This document shows, piece after piece, positions 4,869 through 8,302 of a stretch of 8,302 nt of DNA. Every line of letters begins with the position of its first letter. Position 1 is the stretch's first letter. Below the pieces are notes generated by a model, which was not told the origin of the DNA, did not search any database, and worked only from the letters and a program-made list of their open reading frames with translations. This DNA is from an uncultured Ruminococcus sp. (GTDB taxonomy: Bacteria; Bacillota; Clostridia; Oscillospirales; Acutalibacteraceae): positions 1 through 8,302 of the forward strand of contig CACXHC010000225.1 of assembly GCA_902767285.1 (NCBI GenBank), written 5' to 3'. A program made the translations under genes and the position numbers.

Positions 4869-5897
4869 TTATTGATCGTAGACTTCCAACGCACTTTTAT
4901 GAAGTTCTATCATTTTTGAGCGTATGTACTCCGGAGAAATTACCTCAGCCGAACCCCAGCCGAATCTCTGAAAATAAAACAAAACCTGTTTGTCCGAGCA
5001 ATTAAAGAAATAATAAGCTCCGTCAGGTCTGCGTTCGATACGCTCATACGCCGGACGTGAGTAATATATTCTGTTGTAAAGGATTTCCCCCTTCTCGGTG
5101 AGCCTAACGCATATTTCGTCATCGCTGTTGATCGGATACTGCGGAGCATATTTTTTCATGCGTTCAAGACGGGTCACGACTTTTTCTGAAAGAGCATCTG
5201 TTTTGTTTGATAAGCACGGATTCTTTATTCTGCTAAGACGAAAAACCCTTGCTATCGGATTGTTCGTCATAGGCGAACGAGTCTGACACAAAACATAATT
5301 CATCATTTCCTCGTGACTTGTCGCTATTTCGTATGGGATAACACTATATATAGTTTTCGGCTCCCAAATCAGCGAGAACGACACCAAAGAACGATTTTCA
5401 CACGCTTTTTTAAAGAACTCATAATTACTGCTGAATATTATACGCTCTCTCTCAAAAAAGGGTTTGGCACAGTAACTCATGATCATGTGACAAAAATACT
5501 GCGATAAAGTATCATATTCTCCCAAATCATAATATATTGTGTCAATTATAGTTTGAGTCATTGCTGTCGGCTTTAAAGATAATTTTTTATATTCGGTGCT
5601 TTTTCGTTTCGGACGCTGAGGCATAAGCAAATTATTATTTATTTGTTCGCAGAGTTCGATTTTTTGATTGTCATTTATGTTTGTCATGCAGTCATCTATT
5701 ATTTGCCGAAGCTGTTCTTTTCTGCGGCTGCACTCCTCTGTATAGGAACGATAATATCCGACAATAAGCATACTTAGAAAGCGGTTGCGGTTGATTTCCC
5801 TTTTATTTGCTTTAAAAACTTCAAATAGTTCGGCATCTTTTGAAAGAATCGAGTCAACATAATTCGGAACATAAATACTTATTTTTTCAGAGTCCAA
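4869..5897 (-). CDS. WYL-domain regulator with two ribbon-helix-helix units
   Basis: This is a 342-residue protein. Residues 5-55 read as strand (KISIYVP), helix, helix (NRNRFLSMLIVGYYRSY), a ribbon-helix-helix pattern. A second such pattern follows at 105-148 (KLSLKP, then two helices), so one chain may form a whole DNA-binding unit. Residues 155-228 fit a WYL ligand-sensing domain: a strand ending SFSLIWEP, VIPYEIA at 186-192, MMNYVLCQT in the usual WYL position, and RVFRLSRIKNP. Residues 262-340 match the C-terminal extension of WYL proteins, ending in SPEYIRSKMIELHKSALEVY. The start is TTG with GGAGGTG 7 nt upstream. RHH-WYL proteins are known as Cas13d accessory factors (WYL1) in Ruminococcus, but no Cas gene or CRISPR array is here. 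DNA- or RNA-binding regulation is likely; the target is unknown. Confidence 0.82.
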   Translation of the reverse strand: MDSEKISIYVPNYVDSILSKDAELFEVFKANKREINRNRFLSMLIVGYYRSYTEECSRRKEQLRQIIDDCMTNINDNQKIELCEQINNNLLMPQRPKRKSTEYKKLSLKPTAMTQTIIDTIYYDLGEYDTLSQYFCHMIMSYCAKPFFERERIIFSSNYEFFKKACENRSLVSFSLIWEPKTIYSVIPYEIATSHEEMMNYVLCQTRSPMTNNPIARVFRLSRIKNPCLSNKTDALSEKVVTRLERMKKYAPQYPINSDDEICVRLTEKGEILYNRIYYSRPAYERIERRPDGAYYFFNCSDKQVLFYFQRFGWGSAEVISPEYIRSKMIELHKSALEVYDQ

Positions 5898-5904
5898 ATT
5901 TTTT

Positions 5905-5911
5905 CACCTCC
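5905..5911 (-). promoter_or_regulatory. Ribosome site fixing the WYL TTG start
   Basis: GGAGGTG (5911-5905) lies 7 nt before the TTG at 5897. No ATG or GTG in the same frame is placed as well. Confidence 0.85.
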
Positions 5912-5949
5912 GACCTTATCAGCAAATAAATCATAATTTATATTGACTA

Positions 5950-6054
5950 TTATTCTATATCGGCTGTTGTGGAAAGATCAGCACTGTAACGAAGTATTTC
6001 GATTGCGTCCGAAGAAGTAACAGCTCCGTCGCCATCGCTTTTTGAAGAGCTTCG
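5950..6054 (-). pseudogene. Dockerin remnant
   Basis: The minus strand between stops at 6057-6055 and 5952-5950 encodes 34 residues. They include DGDGAVTSSDAIEILRYSAD followed by TTADIE and a stop. This is the first calcium loop and helix of a type I dockerin and the beginning of the second loop, very like the intact dockerin at 515-943 (TSSDAL, LR.SAD, ADID). The first loop Asp is lost (Lys instead), a stop cuts the second loop, and there is no start codon or signal peptide. It is the debris of a dockerin gene in the leader of the WYL gene. Confidence 0.8.
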
Positions 6055-6092
6055 TTATTTAATCAAATGCTCAATAAATATTTTACTATTCA

Positions 6093-6110
6093 GTGATACT
6101 ATTATATCAC
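6093..6110. promoter_or_regulatory. Palindromic operator candidate over the WYL promoter
   Basis: GTGATA (6093-6098) and TATCAC (6105-6110) form a perfect inverted repeat with a 6-bp spacer. It covers the -10 box (6106-6101) and reaches the predicted start of transcription near 6094. A protein bound here would block the promoter. Ribbon-helix-helix proteins commonly bind such short palindromes, so autoregulation by the WYL protein is plausible. Confidence 0.5.
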
Positions 6111-6129
6111 ATATTTGAATATTTGTCTA
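6101..6129 (-). promoter_or_regulatory. Promoter of the WYL regulator gene
   Basis: On the minus strand TAGACA (6129-6124) and TATAAT (6106-6101) are spaced by 17 bp, 11 of 12 consensus bases. The -35 box begins 8 bp after the stop of the S41 peptidase gene. The leader to the TTG is about 197 nt and includes the dockerin remnant. Confidence 0.85.
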
Positions 6130-6136
6130 TATACAA

Positions 6137-7435
6137 TCATTTTTTACCCAAAAACTCGCATACTTTTGATTCCGCCTTATCCTTATCGCAAGGATAATCA
6201 GGCTCAAGATAAAATCCTTTTGATTTGTCTATTCGCTCAAAATGCTTTGTCGGAATCTGAAAAGTCAATACAGAGTTAGGAGTTTGAAAAATAGCCACGT
6301 CAGAATAGAAATCGACAGGAGTTCCGGAAGTTTCACCGACAATTTCGGCAAAACCGTTATCTCCCAAAATTTCGGCGAGAAGTACCGCCGAATCAAACGT
6401 ATTTTGAGAAGTAAGCACATACACTTTCCCCGAAAATGTGGATTCATCGTCCATATTTGTAATATTGACCTCCTCGGAATCCCATTTCATCATATAAGGC
6501 CCCAATCGCCATTGACCACTTGGCGTTTTAAAACTTTTTTGATCAAGATACATAAGTATTTCGTCAGCAATTTCAGAGGTACCGCCGTTGTTATCCCTCA
6601 AATCAATAACTATATTTTCGATATTTTGTTCCGAAATCTCAATAAAAAAATCATAAACGAACTGTTTGAAATCGGTATCATAAACACAGCTTTCAAGCGT
6701 CATTACGGCATAATTTTTTTCGGGATTATATCGGCTGAAATAGGGAGTATCTGATGTTTCGCTATCTTCTGCATAATTATAAAAATCATCGGCTGTATAA
6801 TGCTTATCGATTGTTGTACCGTCAGAAAATTTATAAGTATAAGTAAGATTATCCGAATCAATACCTAAAAATTTCAATCCCTCGGCGGTTTTTGCCAATC
6901 CCGTTACTGAACTTTTACCCCAGTTCTCCGATTCATACGAAATCAAATCTTTATTTTTAACAAAAATATCATCAACCGAAATTCCGTTTATGGCATGCAG
7001 TTCGCCGTTAGTATTTTGTTCTGCAAGATATTTCATCGGAAATGATGGCTTTATAACACAGTGCGAGTCGTTCATTTTATTGATGATCCTTGACGTTGCC
7101 TGCCAAATATCATAAGATGTCACCTGCTGACCGAAATTATTTTTTTCGTATTCGGCTTGAGTCATGACCTCAGTGGGAACCGAATCTATACATTTTGGGT
7201 GAACTCTTTTGAGCTGTTTTATCAGATAATCAACATCTTCGCAAGCCTGAGCATTTGTGAAAATCTCGTTGTCGGACTCCGCCTCTCTGAACGATGCCAA
7301 ACTCAAATATCCAACGGGAGCATACACGCTGTCCCAATACGGGCTATACACGATATTAAACACACCGTATGTTATAAAAGCAGTCATCATAATTAAAGAT
7401 ATTACTAATATTAGTTTGCCGAAACCTTTTTTCAA
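6137..7435 (-). CDS. Membrane-anchored S41 family peptidase
   Basis: This is a 432-residue protein. An N-terminal KKGFGK and a hydrophobic helix (about 8-30) form an uncleaved anchor, with the rest outside the cell. The S41 core is clear: KMNDSHCVI (120-128) with the conserved His, NIVIDLRDNNGG (274-285), VYVLTSQNTFDSA (338-350) placing the nucleophile at S349, and GETSG (367-371). Such enzymes are serine peptidases of the C-terminal-processing/tricorn type. A typical PDZ is not obvious; residues 143-180 (NGELHAINGISVDDIF) look like a reduced one. The substrate is unknown. The start is TTG with GAGGTG 7 nt upstream; the preceding in-frame codon is ATT. There is no terminator before the WYL promoter. 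A membrane-protein gene lies upstream, past a pair of hairpin repeats. Confidence 0.9.
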   Translation of the reverse strand: MKKGFGKLILVISLIMMTAFITYGVFNIVYSPYWDSVYAPVGYLSLASFREAESDNEIFTNAQACEDVDYLIKQLKRVHPKCIDSVPTEVMTQAEYEKNNFGQQVTSYDIWQATSRIINKMNDSHCVIKPSFPMKYLAEQNTNGELHAINGISVDDIFVKNKDLISYESENWGKSSVTGLAKTAEGLKFLGIDSDNLTYTYKFSDGTTIDKHYTADDFYNYAEDSETSDTPYFSRYNPEKNYAVMTLESCVYDTDFKQFVYDFFIEISEQNIENIVIDLRDNNGGTSEIADEILMYLDQKSFKTPSGQWRLGPYMMKWDSEEVNITNMDDESTFSGKVYVLTSQNTFDSAVLLAEILGDNGFAEIVGETSGTPVDFYSDVAIFQTPNSVLTFQIPTKHFERIDKSKGFYLEPDYPCDKDKAESKVCEFLGKK

Positions 7436-7442
7436 TGGTATA

Positions 7443-7448
7443 CACCTC
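7443..7448 (-). promoter_or_regulatory. Ribosome site fixing the S41 TTG start
   Basis: GAGGTG (7448-7443) ends 7 nt before the TTG at 7435, the same arrangement as at the WYL gene. Confidence 0.8.
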
Positions 7449-7554
7449 TTTTTTACGAAAAGTTTTCAACATTATATTGAAACGATGTGGAAAACTTTAG
7501 CTCTTTTACAAGAAATTTTCCACATCATATTGAATCTATGTGGAAAACTTTAAC
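7449..7554. repeat. Tandem pair of 53-bp hairpin repeats
   Basis: Two copies (about 7449-7501 and 7502-7554) share the layout TTTTCNACAT, 12-nt loop, ATGTGGAAAA, then CTTTA. The arms are 7463-7472/7485-7494 (one mismatch) and 7516-7525/7538-7547 (perfect). The second copy begins over the last codons of the upstream membrane-protein gene, so the repeats fill the gap between the two genes. Read on the minus strand, the 7449 copy contains TATAAT (7476-7471) placed for a start about 29 nt before the S41 TTG, but no good -35 box. They could act as weak terminators, RNA-stabilising hairpins or protein-binding sites. Confidence 0.75.
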
Positions 7555-8107
7555 TATCTTTTGACTTTTTTGTCTGAATTATCAACGCTACAAAATCCAA
7601 AATATAGACAAACGAACATACACCAAGGAAAATTGCCATTTTTAAACTGCATTTTTTTCGCCTGAAAAGATTTATGCAAGCACCTATGTTTGTAAATCCC
7701 GAAAATATTTGCAGAGTTATACCCCACGTTAAAGGAACCCAGCTCGCCCAAAGCAAAAACGGATTAAAAAAACCAGCCGTTATAATGAGAACCAAAAAAT
7801 GTGCCGGAATATAGCATAATTTTATTGCGGTGAATCTTTCGGAATTTTGCTTATCAGTTAAAGCTACAAGCGAATTGAGATTACACTTAACGCAAGCAAC
7901 AATTGAAATTCCGCAGGCGATTGCAATAAACAATATACACAAAATACTACTTATGATGAACGATGCCGTAAAAATTTTTTCACTGAAATGATCTGATATA
8001 AACTGAAGAAATTTTGTTGAAATAAAATAATTAATCAAAAATACAAGCACAATTATGTACGGCGTTAAAAGAACAATACCATACGAAAAATTCTTTTTTT
8101 TAAACAA
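7550..8107 (-). CDS. Multi-pass membrane protein of unknown function
   Basis: This is a 185-residue, strongly hydrophobic protein with a basic N-terminus (FKKKN). Membrane spans are likely at about 9-29, 43-73, 100-117 and 119-135, with another at about 155-178, and a basic tail (TKKSKDS). A loop with Cys-x-x-Cys-like spacing (ACVKCN, 71-76) follows the second span. I do not recognise the family. The start is TTG with GGGAGGG 6 nt upstream. The gene begins just behind the terminator of the rRNA operon, and no promoter of its own is convincing. It precedes the S41 peptidase gene in the same direction, which makes a functional link possible but unproven. Confidence 0.75.
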   Translation of the reverse strand: MFKKKNFSYGIVLLTPYIIVLVFLINYFISTKFLQFISDHFSEKIFTASFIISSILCILFIAIACGISIVACVKCNLNSLVALTDKQNSERFTAIKLCYIPAHFLVLIITAGFFNPFLLWASWVPLTWGITLQIFSGFTNIGACINLFRRKKCSLKMAIFLGVCSFVYILDFVALIIQTKKSKDS

Positions 8108-8113
8108 AAAAAT

Positions 8114-8120
8114 CCCTCCC
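8114..8120 (-). promoter_or_regulatory. Ribosome site of the membrane-protein gene
   Basis: GGGAGGG (8120-8114) lies 6 nt before the TTG at 8107, and only 5 nt after the T run of the rRNA terminator. Confidence 0.8.
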
Positions 8121-8125
8121 TACAC

Positions 8126-8154
8126 AAAAAAAGGAGATACACAACTGTACCTCC
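8126..8154 (-). terminator. rRNA operon terminator
   Basis: On the minus strand GGAGGTACA (8154-8146) and TGTATCTCC (8141-8133) form a 9-bp stem with one G-U pair and a 4-nt loop, followed by seven T (8132-8126). This is a textbook intrinsic terminator about 87 nt after the 23S gene. Confidence 0.92.
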
Positions 8155-8240
8155 TCACTCTGTCAATTAATATTTTCTTAATTGGTGCAAGCACCCTCAA
8201 AACCGAACAAAGCATGATAACTAACGATAGACCAAACAAA
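8155..8240 (-). other. Spacer after 23S rRNA, no 5S gene
   Basis: This 86-bp stretch is too short for a 5S gene and has no 5S signature. It holds a GGTG/CACC tetraloop hairpin (8184-8195), an AATTAA/TTAATT repeat (8165-8183), and GACC (8230-8233), which can pair with the 23S end at 8241-8244 and may help 3' processing. A TTGACA at 8166-8161 has no fitting -10 box. Confidence 0.7.
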
Positions 8241-8302
8241 GGTCAAGCCTTCGACCTATTAGTACTGCCAAGCTGAACATATCACTATGCTTACACACGC
8301 AG
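8241..8302 (-). rRNA. 23S rRNA, 3' end (partial)
   Basis: Read on the minus strand, the end of the window carries the conserved 23S 3' terminus: GTACTAATAGGTCGAAGGC followed by TTGACC. Only about the last 62 bases are present; the rest lies beyond the window. The mature 3' end is placed at about 8241 by analogy with other Firmicutes 23S genes. Confidence 0.93.

Noticed and set aside
8138..8166. Promoter for the membrane-protein gene
   Set aside because: TTGACA is perfect, but 17 bp on the minus strand reads TGTGTA, a poor -10 box that falls inside the terminator stem.

Overview
The window looks like the chromosome of a gut or rumen Clostridia member close to Ruminococcus. It is AT-rich, carries type I dockerin sequence (one intact, one broken), encodes a lipoprotein with Ser/Thr/Lys spacer repeats, has strong GGAGG-type ribosome sites with several TTG starts, and its transcription signals are of the Gram-positive housekeeping type. 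The genus is inferred from gene content only.

Layout: (1) Positions 1-290 hold a minus-strand tRNA unit: a near-consensus promoter (259-287), tRNA-Gln(CTG), a small hairpin, tRNA-Pro(CGG), then a T run and a long palindrome at the window edge. (2) Positions 426-2124 hold a plus-strand unit: promoter, secreted stand-alone dockerin protein (515-943), lipoprotein with a long repetitive stalk (989-2074), and a strong bidirectional terminator (2083-2124). (3) On the minus strand, 2071-3809 holds a DUF2828-type protein with a von Willebrand A domain, and a small basic protein coupled to it by a TAATG overlap and a good internal ribosome site. About 860 bp upstream of the DUF2828-type gene, a clear minus-strand promoter (4678-4706) starts a transcript with no convincing ORF, many inverted repeats and a 27-bp tandem duplication. 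This is the best candidate for something undescribed: a structured leader or separate RNA linked to a Ro60-like protein. (4) The minus-strand gene at 4869-5897 encodes a regulator with two predicted ribbon-helix-helix units and a WYL domain. It has its own terminator, and a promoter whose -10 box lies inside a palindrome. A broken dockerin fragment (5950-6054) sits in its leader. (5) Positions 6137-8107 hold two minus-strand genes, a membrane-anchored S41 peptidase and a multi-pass membrane protein. They are separated by a tandem pair of 53-bp hairpin repeats. (6) Positions 8126-8302 hold the 3' end of a minus-strand 23S rRNA gene and the terminator of its operon. No 5S gene lies between them.

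How the parts fit: the dockerin protein and lipoprotein are probably co-transcribed surface components. The DUF2828-type protein and its small partner are made from one mRNA and may act with RNA from the upstream region; this is inferred from the Ro60/Y-RNA parallel. The WYL regulator may control itself through the palindrome over its promoter. The S41 peptidase and the membrane protein may depend on read-through from the rRNA operon, since no convincing promoter was found for them.
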